Of a stretch of 64,000 nucleotides of DNA, positions 32,868 through 41,003 are shown piece after piece. The stretch covers positions 1 through 64,000 of the forward strand of contig JADLBH010000018.1 of the NCBI GenBank assembly GCA_020847855.1. Direction: 5' to 3'. The notes beneath the pieces are model-generated. The model did not search any database. It saw only the letters and a list, made by a program, of their open reading frames with translations, and had not been told where the DNA came from. Each line of letters begins with the position of its first letter. Within the stretch, counting starts at the first letter, position 1. This DNA comes from Fimbriimonadaceae bacterium. Its GTDB lineage: Bacteria; Armatimonadota; Fimbriimonadia; Fimbriimonadales; Fimbriimonadaceae. A program made the translations under genes and the position numbers.

Positions 32868-33176
32868 ATGAAGTTTCGCAAGATCTACTGGGTTACTGAG
32901 CAGCTGGACGAAGCCGGGAACGGCAGGGTCAGCGGTGTCTATACGTCCGTAGCCGACCTCATTGGACGGGGCATGGCGATGAAGGAAGGAGTGCCGGGCG
33001 CGCAGGGCTTTCGCTTGAGCCTGGTGCAGCTCGACAGTACGCGCCCCCCGCTCGGGGTTTGGTCCTCGCCCGGCTTTGATGGAATCGAGCACGGACTGCA
33101 GGAGTATGTCGGCACCGGTGAGCTCACGGGCACCGAGATCGAGAACCTGTGCGAGGCGCTCTCTAGCAAGGTCTAG
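32868..33176 (+). CDS. Small conserved-looking protein of unknown function
   Basis: A 102-residue protein starting MKFRKIYWVTEQLDEAGNGR. Codon use is typical of the region and a ribosome site (AAGGGA) precedes the ATG. It has a mixed alpha/beta pattern and many Gly. It follows speE by 50 nt, so it is probably on the same transcript, and a perfect 30-bp terminator follows. I do not recognise the family. Confidence 0.75.
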   Translation: MKFRKIYWVTEQLDEAGNGRVSGVYTSVADLIGRGMAMKEGVPGAQGFRLSLVQLDSTRPPLGVWSSPGFDGIEHGLQEYVGTGELTGTEIENLCEALSSKV

Positions 33177-33186
33177 CACAAACTCG

Positions 33187-33216
33187 GACGCCTGCCCCAA
33201 GCTTGGGGCAGGCGTC
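33187..33216. terminator. Perfect 30-bp palindromic terminator
   Basis: gacgcctgcccca followed by agct and its exact complement, then a short T run (tcctt), lies between the convergent small gene and the SurA-like gene. Confidence 0.85.
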
Positions 33217-33235
33217 TCCTTGAGTATCTGGGCTC

Positions 33236-34318
33236 TTAGTTCCCTTCGGGCGTTGCCTTTTCTGTACCGGGGGCCGTGTCGCCTTTCGTGCCGCCAGGAA
33301 GACCGAGCCCACTGCCTGCGTTCTCTGCAGCGGCCTGGGCGTTCAGCATCTCGATGAACCGCTTCCACGCCGTGTTGTAGGCGTCGGAGCCGACGATCTC
33401 GATGTCCGTCTCCCGGATTCGCTTCAGGAGCCGCGGGCGGAGGTCGTTGGCAAGCTTGCCCTTTTCGATGGCAAGCGAGCGCTTCACGTTCGCCAGCCTC
33501 TCGGGCGTCTTCTCCAGCTCGATATCGTCGGTCTTGCTGTCCACATAGAACTTGGCAAAGCCTTCTGGGAGCTTGACCCATCCGGTCGTTTGCCTCGGCT
33601 GGACCTTGGCGACAGCGTCGCGAACCGCGGGGGCCAGGCTGCGAATCGGGATCGGCCTTCCGTTGTTGAACTTGCCTTGGTTCACCTTGGCGTCGCGCAT
33701 TTGACTGTTGTCCACAGCGACCTCGCGGAACGGCCTGCCATTCTCAAGGGACTTGTCCACCTTCGCCTGCTGGGCGGCATCCTTGACGAGCACGACGCTG
33801 AGTGTCACCTTGGCAGGGTCAACGAACGCTTGCGGGTTCTCCTTGATCCACTTTTGAACCTCGTCCTCGCTCACGGAGATCCCCTTGGTGAAGAGCCTCT
33901 CCTGGGTGAGGTTGAACCGGATCTCGTCCCGAATCTGTGGGTTGCCCATCCCGCGTGCCTGGTACTGCTGCACGAACTCTGGGTTGAGCTTCTTCTGGAA
34001 GGCGACCTCGTCGTCCACCTCTTTGTCCGTGGGCATGACGCCTTCATCCTTCGCCATCTGGAAGAGGGCCTTCCTGCTGACGAGGTCTTGAAGGGCTTGG
34101 AACGCGATCGTTTCTGCGACCGGGAGCTCGACGATCTCGCCCTGCACCACGACGCGGATCGTGGGCTTCGAGGCCATGTACTTGTTGAACTCGTCCAGGG
34201 TGATCTTGTCGGTGCCGACCACGGCGATGGACTTGTCCGCCTTGCTCCGGTTGCAGCCGACCATCGAGACGGCACACAACGCGGCAAGGGCGAGCAGGGA
34301 AGTTTGAAGGATTCTCAT
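33236..34318 (-). CDS. SurA/PrsA-like peptidyl-prolyl isomerase lipoprotein
   Basis: A 360-residue lipoprotein: the signal peptide ends in AVSMVGC (lipobox). The N-terminal helical chaperone domain starts DKITLDEFNKYM and DLVSRKALFQMAKDEG. The region between, with KVTLSVVLVKDAAQQAKVDKS, recalls a parvulin core, but the most conserved parvulin residues are weak, so it may be a chaperone without isomerase activity. The C-terminal Gly/Pro-rich tail is disordered. It faces the periplasm and would help folding of outer-membrane proteins. The frame is open for 18 more codons upstream, but the lipoprotein signal sets the start. Confidence 0.8.
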   Translation of the reverse strand: MRILQTSLLALAALCAVSMVGCNRSKADKSIAVVGTDKITLDEFNKYMASKPTIRVVVQGEIVELPVAETIAFQALQDLVSRKALFQMAKDEGVMPTDKEVDDEVAFQKKLNPEFVQQYQARGMGNPQIRDEIRFNLTQERLFTKGISVSEDEVQKWIKENPQAFVDPAKVTLSVVLVKDAAQQAKVDKSLENGRPFREVAVDNSQMRDAKVNQGKFNNGRPIPIRSLAPAVRDAVAKVQPRQTTGWVKLPEGFAKFYVDSKTDDIELEKTPERLANVKRSLAIEKGKLANDLRPRLLKRIRETDIEIVGSDAYNTAWKRFIEMLNAQAAAENAGSGLGLPGGTKGDTAPGTEKATPEGN

Positions 34319-34426
34319 TGTTGGCTCGATGCTGTGGATTATGGGCAGGTTGCGACGAGAGCCGTTAGGCAATCTTTGCCACAGTGTTAGAACACCGGTC
34401 TGGTCACGGAACGTGCCACTTCGGAC

Positions 34427-34594
34427 CTATGGGCCCGGCTCTTGCTCCTCGACCTTGGGTTCGTCGGTACTGAGCTCGACGGTGTCTTCCGGCTCGCGCG
34501 GGTCACGGTGCCGCTGGCGTCGGTGCCTTTCCTCGCCTGTCGGAGGCGGGGCCTTCCAGGGTTGGATCGCTTGCACCTGGCCGAGCTCTTCCAT
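34427..34594 (-). CDS. Small charged protein encoded after the sigma factor
   Basis: An ATG frame of 55 residues begins 4 nt after the stop of the sigma-factor gene. It contains QAIQPWKAPPP and then mainly Glu, Arg, Asp and Pro. Its tight spacing to the sigma gene, and the lack of any other gene up to the next promoter, suggest a true coding region. There is no known family. It could bind the sigma factor. Confidence 0.45.
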   Translation of the reverse strand: MEELGQVQAIQPWKAPPPTGEERHRRQRHRDPREPEDTVELSTDEPKVEEQEPGP

Positions 34595-34598
34595 CGAG

Positions 34599-35384
34599 TT
34601 ATGCGACCGTGACGCCGTTGGCGTCCCGCAGCGATTTGCGCAACCGGCCCACGGCTTGGTTATGAAGTTGATAGACCCGGCTCTCGCTCACGCCCAGGAC
34701 GCGGCCGATCTCTTTGAACGTCAAACCCTCGAAATAGTACAGGGCGATGACGAGCCTCTCGCGGTCGGGCAGGATGTCCACTCCGTCGGCGAGCAGCTTC
34801 CGCATCTCTCTGCCCTCGATTTCCTCGCCGGGTGAGGCGTCCGTGTCCACGATCATCTCGATGAACTGGACGTGGTCCTCCCCATCGCTGCGTGCGCCGC
34901 CCACCATGTCGTCCAAGCTGAGGACGGTGGTCCGGGTCACGCGCACTCTGAGTTCCTCGACCTCTTGCACCGTGAGGGCCATGTATTCCGCAACCTCGCG
35001 CGTGTTCGGGGTTTGCCCCGTCTTGTGTTCGAGGGCCTGGGTCGCGCGCTCCATCGCCTTGAGCTTTTCTCGGATGGACCGGGGAACCCAGTCCTCTTCT
35101 CGAAGCGACTCGAGGATCGCTCCCCGAATCAGGGCGATCGCGTACGTCTCAAACTTGACGTCCCGGCTTGGGTCGTATTGGTCCACGCTCTTGATCAGAC
35201 CGACCACGCCCGAGCCCACGAGGTCTTCGCGGTCCAGACCGTTCGGGATGTTGGCCACGAGTCGGCCCGCGGTGATCTTGACGAGGTAGGAGTAGTGGTT
35301 GATGATCTCGTCGCGGGCTCGTCCGTCCTTATAGACCTTGAACTCGATCCAACTCTTCTTCAATTGCTCGGGCGACATTGGCAT
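34599..35384 (-). CDS. Sigma factor of the FliA/WhiG family
   Basis: A 261-residue alternative sigma factor. Region 2: DREDLVGSGVVGLIKSVDQY and FETYAIALIRGAILESLREEDW; region 3: MERATQALEHKTGQTPNTRE; region 4 HTH: LTFKEIGRVLGVSESRVYQL. These match FliA/WhiG throughout. Its role depends on the lineage: flagella in some groups, development in others. No flagellar gene is nearby, so the second is possible. The start (35384) has a GGAAAGGAAG site; a second ATG (35378) is close. Confidence 0.92.
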   Translation of the reverse strand: MPMSPEQLKKSWIEFKVYKDGRARDEIINHYSYLVKITAGRLVANIPNGLDREDLVGSGVVGLIKSVDQYDPSRDVKFETYAIALIRGAILESLREEDWVPRSIREKLKAMERATQALEHKTGQTPNTREVAEYMALTVQEVEELRVRVTRTTVLSLDDMVGGARSDGEDHVQFIEMIVDTDASPGEEIEGREMRKLLADGVDILPDRERLVIALYYFEGLTFKEIGRVLGVSESRVYQLHNQAVGRLRKSLRDANGVTVA

Positions 35385-35398
35385 GGCTTCCTTTCCAT

Positions 35399-35677
35399 TC
35401 AGTTCGGGTCAGTCGAGGACTCGGGCACCCGAATTGAGGGCTCCCTTGAACCCTCCTTGACTCCAGAGACGTGCGCGACCTCGCTTACGGCGCAGTAGAG
35501 CTTGCCGACGACCCCGCCGATCACGAGTGCGATTGCGGAGCGGAGCATGACCGTGACCGGCTCGACGTTCGCGAGCACGCCGACCGCGAGCGAGCAGGTG
35601 GCAAGTCCGAGCGCGAAGACGGACGGAAGAGCCGGTTTGGCCTTCTTGCCAGGCGCGGGGTCTGCCACGGATCGCAT
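35399..35677 (-). CDS. Small two-helix membrane protein upstream of the sigma gene
   Basis: A 92-residue protein with two hydrophobic segments (PSVFALGLATCSLAVGVLA and VTVMLRSAIALVIGGVVG) and a charged C-terminus rich in Ser and Glu. It ends 14 nt before the sigma-factor start, so they form an operon. No family is recognised. A membrane protein next to a sigma factor may be a regulator, but there is no anti-sigma motif. Confidence 0.65.
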   Translation of the reverse strand: MRSVADPAPGKKAKPALPSVFALGLATCSLAVGVLANVEPVTVMLRSAIALVIGGVVGKLYCAVSEVAHVSGVKEGSREPSIRVPESSTDPN

Positions 35678-35736
35678 TCTTGGTCTATTCCGCGTTTTCT
35701 GGAGGGATCACCGCAATCCTTCCAGATTGTGTGGGC

Positions 35737-36501
35737 CTAGATCGGGATGGTGAGGCCATCGTAGGCGAGTCGGATGCCTTTGGGCAGTTTCATTTCCGCC
35801 GGACCATGGTCGTACTCGTCGCACAGATGGGTGAAGTAGGTCGTACGAGGAGCCAGGGCCTGGGCGACTTCGATCGCCCGATCGAGGTGGAAGTGGTTTG
35901 GGTGCGGCCGGTGCCGGACCGCGTCGAGGACAAGGGTGTCGAGTCCGCGGAGCCTCTCCCATGCCTTGGGAGGGATCTCGCTCACGTCGGTGACGTAGGC
36001 AAAGCCCCCTGTGCGCACTGCGGCAACGTCCCACGGCCCGTGACGAACCCAGAGGACCTCGATATCGAGTCCGGCGAGGTCGAGCCGCTCGGGCAGGTCT
36101 CTCAAGTCCAGCTTGGGAACGAAGATGTCGGGTGGAAACTCGGCGAAGGCATAGGGGAAGAGACGACGGATGTCCTCTTGGTATTGGGGCGAGGTGTAGA
36201 CCGGGACCGCCTCCCCCGTGGCGAGGGAGAAGGAACGGAGGTCGTCCATTCCCATCACGTGGTCGGCGTGGGTGTGGGAGATGATGACGGCCTCGATCTC
36301 GGTGACCCCGGTCCTCAGGACTTGAAGACGCATCTCTGGCGAACAGTCCACGAGGACGTTGCCGGTGGGCCCTTGGAGCATCAACGAGCACCGGGTGCGG
36401 TGGTTCCTGGGGTCGGCGAGGAACTCGGGCGGATAGGTTCGGCCGAGCGATGGGACTCCGTTGCTCGTCCCTGAGCCCATCACGATGGCCCGCGGCTTCA
36501 C
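35737..36501 (-). CDS. Metallo-beta-lactamase fold hydrolase, PhnP-like
   Basis: A 254-residue hydrolase. The zinc motif HTHADHVMGMDDLR (HxHxDH) and further His/Asp residues (VTDVS, FTHLCDEYDH) are present, and the N-terminal GSGTSNGVPSLG is typical of the PhnP / RNase Z-like group. The start GTG overlaps the stop of the DnaA-like gene (GTGA). PhnP acts on cyclic phosphates, but the substrate here cannot be assigned. Confidence 0.85.
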   Translation of the reverse strand: MKPRAIVMGSGTSNGVPSLGRTYPPEFLADPRNHRTRCSLMLQGPTGNVLVDCSPEMRLQVLRTGVTEIEAVIISHTHADHVMGMDDLRSFSLATGEAVPVYTSPQYQEDIRRLFPYAFAEFPPDIFVPKLDLRDLPERLDLAGLDIEVLWVRHGPWDVAAVRTGGFAYVTDVSEIPPKAWERLRGLDTLVLDAVRHRPHPNHFHLDRAIEVAQALAPRTTYFTHLCDEYDHGPAEMKLPKGIRLAYDGLTIPI

Positions 36502-37106
36502 CCTTGGAAGCTCTTTTCGAGCACGGCGACCGCGACCATGGTGCTCGGGATCTCGGCATATTGCGCGATGCGTTCGAGACATCGGGCAAAGTTGCGCTCG
36601 GCAAGCTCGTCGGTAACGGGGGTTTCTTGAAGGGCGCTCGCGACGACCTCTATGGCCCAAAGTAGGAAACGCGCACGGTTCTGCGGGAGCGAGCGGGCCG
36701 GCGTCTCGGCATATTTGCGGCTGAGCTGATCATAGATCGCGTCCCAGCTGCTCGAAGCCTTCACCTTGGTGCGCGCGCGCTCGAGGGCTTGTTCTTCCAG
36801 CTTTCGCCGCTCGGAGTCGCGCCGCTTCTCGGTCGCCCAGTCGTCTGAGGACGTGCCATCAATCACGCGGAGCGTCAGCTTCTGCTCCAGGGCCTCGCTC
36901 AAGGTGTCCTCGATGAGCTTCCGGGTGAGCGGGAGCCGAAGGTGGCCTGCGAGTTCGGCAGACTCGAAGGGAAGGCCGAGGACGAGCATTCCGTCTTCGA
37001 CCGTGACGGGCCTGCTTGCGTTCAGCGCGGACCAAACGCCCACGCCGGTCACACCCCGACGAATGTCCGGGAGGACTTCGCTCCACACGGTATCGAGGTC
37101 TGGCAT
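36498..37106 (-). CDS. Protein with a DnaA domain-I-like N-terminus
   Basis: A 202-residue protein. The first 85 residues (TVWSEVLPDIRRGVTGVGVW, then LVLGLPFESAELAGH, and TLRVIDG at the end) follow the pattern of DnaA domain I: a helix with W, a second W, a beta strand and a C-terminal strand. The rest is alpha-helical with charged segments (EKRRDSERRKLEEQALERAR) and no AAA+ or DNA-binding domain. A stand-alone DnaA-I-like protein could bind DnaA, or a partner such as DnaB, and modulate replication. A CATAAT box ends 7 nt upstream. Confidence 0.6.
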   Translation of the reverse strand: MPDLDTVWSEVLPDIRRGVTGVGVWSALNASRPVTVEDGMLVLGLPFESAELAGHLRLPLTRKLIEDTLSEALEQKLTLRVIDGTSSDDWATEKRRDSERRKLEEQALERARTKVKASSSWDAIYDQLSRKYAETPARSLPQNRARFLLWAIEVVASALQETPVTDELAERNFARCLERIAQYAEIPSTMVAVAVLEKSFQG

Positions 37107-37113
37107 CGCGAAG

Positions 37114-37119
37114 ATTATG
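37114..37119 (-). promoter_or_regulatory. -10 box of the DnaA domain-I-like gene
   Basis: CATAAT on the minus strand with a 7-nt gap to the ATG at 37106. Confidence 0.45.
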
Positions 37120-37645
37120 GGCGATTGTGCGGGCTAGGGTCGGCCATATCGGGCCGATCCTGCGAGAAGCGGACGACCCGGTCGCCCAACACGCCCACCG
37201 TGCCCGTCATTCCCTCCCCGAGCCCATCCAGCACAGTCGGGGCGACCTTGAACTCGTCCACGTGGCCCTCGGGGAACCGGACTCGGGCGTAGTACCGAAG
37301 TTCGTGCGCGTCGTGGAGAGATGGATCGGAAACGAGCTGCCCGCGCGAGTCCTCGCACGTGACACTCACGATGTAAGCGCCCGGCACGAACCTCTCGCTT
37401 CCGACGTGCTTCTTCGTCACCCTGCGCACACCGATCGCAATCCCGATCCCCATCAGGACGAACCCGGCAACAATCCCGAGGAACGCAATCACCCCGATGG
37501 CCATCAGGGTCGGAGGCCCACCAAGTTCGCGTAGCAGCGCACCGCCCCCGAGCCCAGGCAGCATTACGATCAAGGAGACCAGGCTCAGCATCGCGCCGCC
37601 TACCACGAACTTGGCAACCCGATCCTGTAGATCGCGATCCGGCAC
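37115..37645 (-). CDS. Two-helix membrane protein of unknown function
   Basis: A 176-residue protein with two transmembrane helices (about 15-36 and 48-70, GVIAFLGIVAGFVLMGIGIA) and a C-terminal domain of beta strands (FVPGAYIVSVTCEDSRGQ, ELRYYARVRFPEGHVDEFKV). The GTG at 37645 is preferred because CACAAT lies 6 nt upstream; the ATG at 37663 would place that box inside the gene. No family is recognised. Confidence 0.65.
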   Translation of the reverse strand: MPDRDLQDRVAKFVVGGAMLSLVSLIVMLPGLGGGALLRELGGPPTLMAIGVIAFLGIVAGFVLMGIGIAIGVRRVTKKHVGSERFVPGAYIVSVTCEDSRGQLVSDPSLHDAHELRYYARVRFPEGHVDEFKVAPTVLDGLGEGMTGTVGVLGDRVVRFSQDRPDMADPSPHNRP

Positions 37646-37651
37646 AAGGCG

Positions 37652-37657
37652 ATTGTG
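37652..37657 (-). promoter_or_regulatory. -10 box of the two-helix membrane protein gene
   Basis: CACAAT on the minus strand, 6-nt gap to the GTG at 37645. Confidence 0.4.
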
Positions 37658-37705
37658 CCCCATTCTCGGGCCGTCCTCGATGCTCGGCGTAGAATAGGTA
37701 GAGCA

Positions 37706-38860
37706 ATGCCCCGATATCACCGCCTAGGAGACATCCCCGCCAAGAAGCACGTTCAGTTTCGACAGCCCGACGGCACCCTCTACGCTGAGGAGCTTTTTAG
37801 CACCCACGGCTTCAGCGATATGATGTCCACGATGTATCACATCAACCTCCCGACGGCCGTGTGCGGGTGGGAGGATCTGGGGCCCGTCGCACCGAAATAC
37901 CTCAAGGAAGAGGCCTTGCGCCACCGCCACTTGCGGACCGACAACCTGAAGCCCAAGGGCGACGCGATCTCAGGTCGCCTTCCGCTCATGGGGAACAACG
38001 ACGTCGTTTGGAACCAGGTCCTCGTCGCGGAGCCGATGCAGGGCTTCTATAAAAACGCCGAGGCCGACGAGGTTCTGTTCGTTCACGACGGCAGCGGCAC
38101 CCTTCGCTCGAACTACGGGAAGGTGCCGTTCGGGCCGGGGGACTACCTCGTGATCCCGCGGGGAACGATTTGGCAGATCGAGTTCGACTCCTTTCCGGTT
38201 CGAATGCTGGCAATCGAAAGCCATGGGCCCGTGGAGATCCCACGGCGATACCGGAACCAATACGGGCAATTGTTGGAAGAGGCGCCCTACACGGAACGAG
38301 ACATCCATCCGCCCGCCGAGCTCGAGACGGTGGACGAGAAGGGCGAGCACACGGTCGTCGTCAAGGCGCGTGGGCGGCACACCGCGTTCCGCTACCCGTT
38401 CCACCCGTTCGACATCGTGGGCTGGGACGGATATGTCTACCCTTGGCGCTTCAACATCATGGACTTCCAACCGATCACCGGGAAGCTCCATATGCCTCCC
38501 CCGATCCATCAGACCTTCCAGGGTCACAACTTCGTCGTCTGCTCCTTCTGCCCGCGGATGCTCGACTTTCACCCGGACGCGATCGTGATCCCTTACAACC
38601 ACTCGAACGTTGACTCGGACGAGGTGCTGTACTACTGCAATGACAAGTTCGGCTCGCGGAAAGGGATCGTGGAAGGCTCGATCACCCTCCATCCGCTGGG
38701 AATCCCGCACGGGCCTCAGCCGGGTGCGGTCGAACGCTCTTTGGGCCACACCAAGACCGAAGAGCTCGCGGTCATGCTGGACACTTTCTATCCGCTCTAT
38801 CTCACCGAGCACGCGCTGGCGATCGAGGACCCGTCTTACTGGGAGAGCTGGAAGGTCTAA
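37706..38860 (+). CDS. hmgA: Homogentisate 1,2-dioxygenase
   Basis: A 384-residue non-haem iron dioxygenase that opens the ring of homogentisate in tyrosine and phenylalanine breakdown. The protein matches the shorter bacterial group: MPRYHRLGDIPAKKHVQFRQ, SGTLRSNYGKVPFGPGDYLV, RYPFHPFDIVGWDGYVYPWR, then the iron-binding region PPPIHQTFQGHNFVVCSFCP and HSNVDSDEVLYYCNDKFGSR. A TAGAAT lies 10 nt upstream of the ATG. Other genes of the pathway are not here. It converges on waaA with a 4-nt overlap of stops. Confidence 0.93.
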   Translation: MPRYHRLGDIPAKKHVQFRQPDGTLYAEELFSTHGFSDMMSTMYHINLPTAVCGWEDLGPVAPKYLKEEALRHRHLRTDNLKPKGDAISGRLPLMGNNDVVWNQVLVAEPMQGFYKNAEADEVLFVHDGSGTLRSNYGKVPFGPGDYLVIPRGTIWQIEFDSFPVRMLAIESHGPVEIPRRYRNQYGQLLEEAPYTERDIHPPAELETVDEKGEHTVVVKARGRHTAFRYPFHPFDIVGWDGYVYPWRFNIMDFQPITGKLHMPPPIHQTFQGHNFVVCSFCPRMLDFHPDAIVIPYNHSNVDSDEVLYYCNDKFGSRKGIVEGSITLHPLGIPHGPQPGAVERSLGHTKTEELAVMLDTFYPLYLTEHALAIEDPSYWESWKV

Positions 38861-40116
38861 GGCGCGTCGAAGTACGTGGCGACCCGGGTCGCGATCCGCT
38901 CGCTAGCGCCCCTGTGCCTCTCGACCAAGGCGCGGCCCGCCGAGCCGATCTGCGCCCTCCGAGACGGATCTGTGAGCAAGTCCGCTAGGAGCTGTGCAAG
39001 CTCCGAAGGGTTGGGCTCGCAGGTGACCGCGGCCCCAGCCTCCTGGGCGAGTCGGGCGATGTCGCGAAAGTTGCTCATGTTCGGGCCGTGGACCACCGGT
39101 TTCCCGTGGGCCATTGGCTGGAGGATGTCTTGCCCGCCGAGGGTGTCGAACCCCCCTCCCACCACCACGACGTCAGCGATGGTGTACACCTGGGCGAGTT
39201 CGCCATAGGTGTCGAGTACCACCGTCCTGCCTTTGCCGCCCTGACTCCGAAGAGTTGGCTCGCGACCGATCCTTTCGAGCTGACGAGCAACCTCCGGGGC
39301 GCGCTCAATGTGCCGAGGAGCCCAGACGACAGCGCAACCCTCGATCCTGGGATCTGCCAGCGCATCCGCGACAAGTGCCTCCTCTGCCTCGCTTCGTGTG
39401 GATCCTACGACGATGACGGGGCAGCCCTCGGGGGTTCCGAGCTCGCAGAGCCAGTCTCTTGAGGTCGCCCGCATGCCACCGAGAGCCTGGTCGAACTTGG
39501 TATTCCCCACCGACTCTGCCTGCCTCGCCCCTAGGGCTAGGAACCGGTCGCGGTCAGTGTCCGATTGAGCTAGGACGGCGTCCACGGTTCTGAGCACAGG
39601 CCGGTACACCCACCGCGCTATCCATCCTCTCGAGTGGGTCTTGTCGCTGATGCGCCCGTTCGCCACGAGTGCCGGGATTCCCATCTGGTGGGCGGTCCAC
39701 AGGAAGTTCGGCCAAATCTCGGTCTCCATCATCACGATGACGGTCGGTTTGACCGAGAGCAGCGCCTTCAGGCAGAACCGAGGGACGTCAATCGGGAAGT
39801 ACACCAAACGGTCGAACAACTTGCCCTTGTGCTTCTCGGCCTCGCCGTGCCCACTCGAGGTGGTCGTGCTCACGACCACCTCGGGGTTCGGCTCGATCTC
39901 CCGAAGGGCGTGGAGAAGCGGTTGGCACGCCATGAACTCCCCTACCGAAACGGCGTGGACCCAAACCCTTCGCTTCGACCGCCCGAGCACGAAGGGATAG
40001 GAGCCTTGCCGCTCGGCCCACTCCACGGGCTCCTTGCGGCGTCTTGCTCGGACGGCCATCCAAGTCGCCCAGACGGGGAGCGTGAGGACGAGGAGCAAGT
40101 TATAGAGGATGATCAT
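38857..40116 (-). CDS. waaA: 3-deoxy-D-manno-octulosonic acid (Kdo) transferase
   Basis: A 419-residue inner-membrane glycosyltransferase that adds Kdo to lipid IVA, so this organism makes LPS or lipid A. It has an N-terminal helix (MIILYNLLLVLTLPVWATWM), the VWVHAVSVGEFMACQPLL segment with the conserved Glu, METEIWPNFLW, and the GGFDTLGGQDILQPMAHGKP motif of GT30. The start is set by the ATGA overlap with purC. Confidence 0.93.
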   Translation of the reverse strand: MIILYNLLLVLTLPVWATWMAVRARRRKEPVEWAERQGSYPFVLGRSKRRVWVHAVSVGEFMACQPLLHALREIEPNPEVVVSTTTSSGHGEAEKHKGKLFDRLVYFPIDVPRFCLKALLSVKPTVIVMMETEIWPNFLWTAHQMGIPALVANGRISDKTHSRGWIARWVYRPVLRTVDAVLAQSDTDRDRFLALGARQAESVGNTKFDQALGGMRATSRDWLCELGTPEGCPVIVVGSTRSEAEEALVADALADPRIEGCAVVWAPRHIERAPEVARQLERIGREPTLRSQGGKGRTVVLDTYGELAQVYTIADVVVVGGGFDTLGGQDILQPMAHGKPVVHGPNMSNFRDIARLAQEAGAAVTCEPNPSELAQLLADLLTDPSRRAQIGSAGRALVERHRGASERIATRVATYFDAP

Positions 40117-41003
40117 CCTGAAGCGGGCACTGCACCCAACAATCGGTCCCGGCACTCCATATACTTGGCCTGGGTGGCGAGCACGACGTTCTCCGGCAAT
40201 CTTGGGCCGGGGGGTCGCTTGTCCCAGCCGCTGGCCGCGAGCCAATCGCGAAGGAACTGCTTGTCGAAGCTGGGCTGCGCCCCTCCTGGCCTCCACAGGT
40301 CGGCCTCCCAGTAGCGCGAGGAGTCCGGAGTCAGGGCCTCGTCAATCCAGACCAGCTCGCCATCTCGCAATCCAAACTCTAGCTTTGTGTCTGCCAGAAT
40401 CAGCCCAGCAGCGTCAGCGTGAAGGCCCGCTTCGCGATAGATTCCCAGGGTCAACGCCCGGAGCCGCTCGGCGAGGTCTCCGCCAACGAGTTCCACCATT
40501 TGGTCGAAAGAGATGTTCTCATCGTGGCCCGAGGTCGCCTTCGTGGCGGGCGAGAAGACAGGCTCGCGGAACCGGTCTCCGTCGTTCAGGCCGTCGGGGA
40601 GGCCGAGCCCGAGCCGAGACGCGGTTCCTTCCGTGTACTCCTTATAGAGGGAGCCGCAGATATAGCCTCGGGCGACGCACTCTATCATGACCGGGTTCGT
40701 CCTTCTCGCCACGGTCGTGCGGGCGCGATACGCTTCGGGCAGGCGGGCGAGCGCATCGGCTTCGTCGGCGGGATCGAGGAGCTGGGTCTGCACGAGTTCC
40801 GCGAGCCTTCGAAACCAGAACTTGGAGATCTCCGTGAGGACCTCGCCCTTACCGGGAATCCCGTTCTCCATCACGACGTCGAACGCGGACACCCGGTCCG
40901 TCGCGACAAGCAGGAGATTGCCATCGCACTCGAAGACGTCACGCACCTTCCCTTGGGAGACCAGAGGCAGGTCGAGCTCGGCCTTCAGGAGCGCACTCAT
41001 CAC
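40113..41003 (-). CDS. purC: SAICAR synthase (purine synthesis)
   Basis: A 296-residue cytosolic enzyme that joins CAIR and aspartate with ATP. LVSQGKVRDVFECDGNLLLV, VATDRVSAFDVVM, ECVARGYICGSLYKEY, and LADTKLEFGLRDGELVWIDE are family motifs. It is the longer plant/yeast-like version with the C-terminal PSFDKQFLRDWLAASGWD. It overlaps the upstream hydrolase by 65 nt, longer than usual in this window, and the waaA start overlaps its stop. Confidence 0.96.
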   Translation of the reverse strand: MMSALLKAELDLPLVSQGKVRDVFECDGNLLLVATDRVSAFDVVMENGIPGKGEVLTEISKFWFRRLAELVQTQLLDPADEADALARLPEAYRARTTVARRTNPVMIECVARGYICGSLYKEYTEGTASRLGLGLPDGLNDGDRFREPVFSPATKATSGHDENISFDQMVELVGGDLAERLRALTLGIYREAGLHADAAGLILADTKLEFGLRDGELVWIDEALTPDSSRYWEADLWRPGGAQPSFDKQFLRDWLAASGWDKRPPGPRLPENVVLATQAKYMECRDRLLGAVPASG

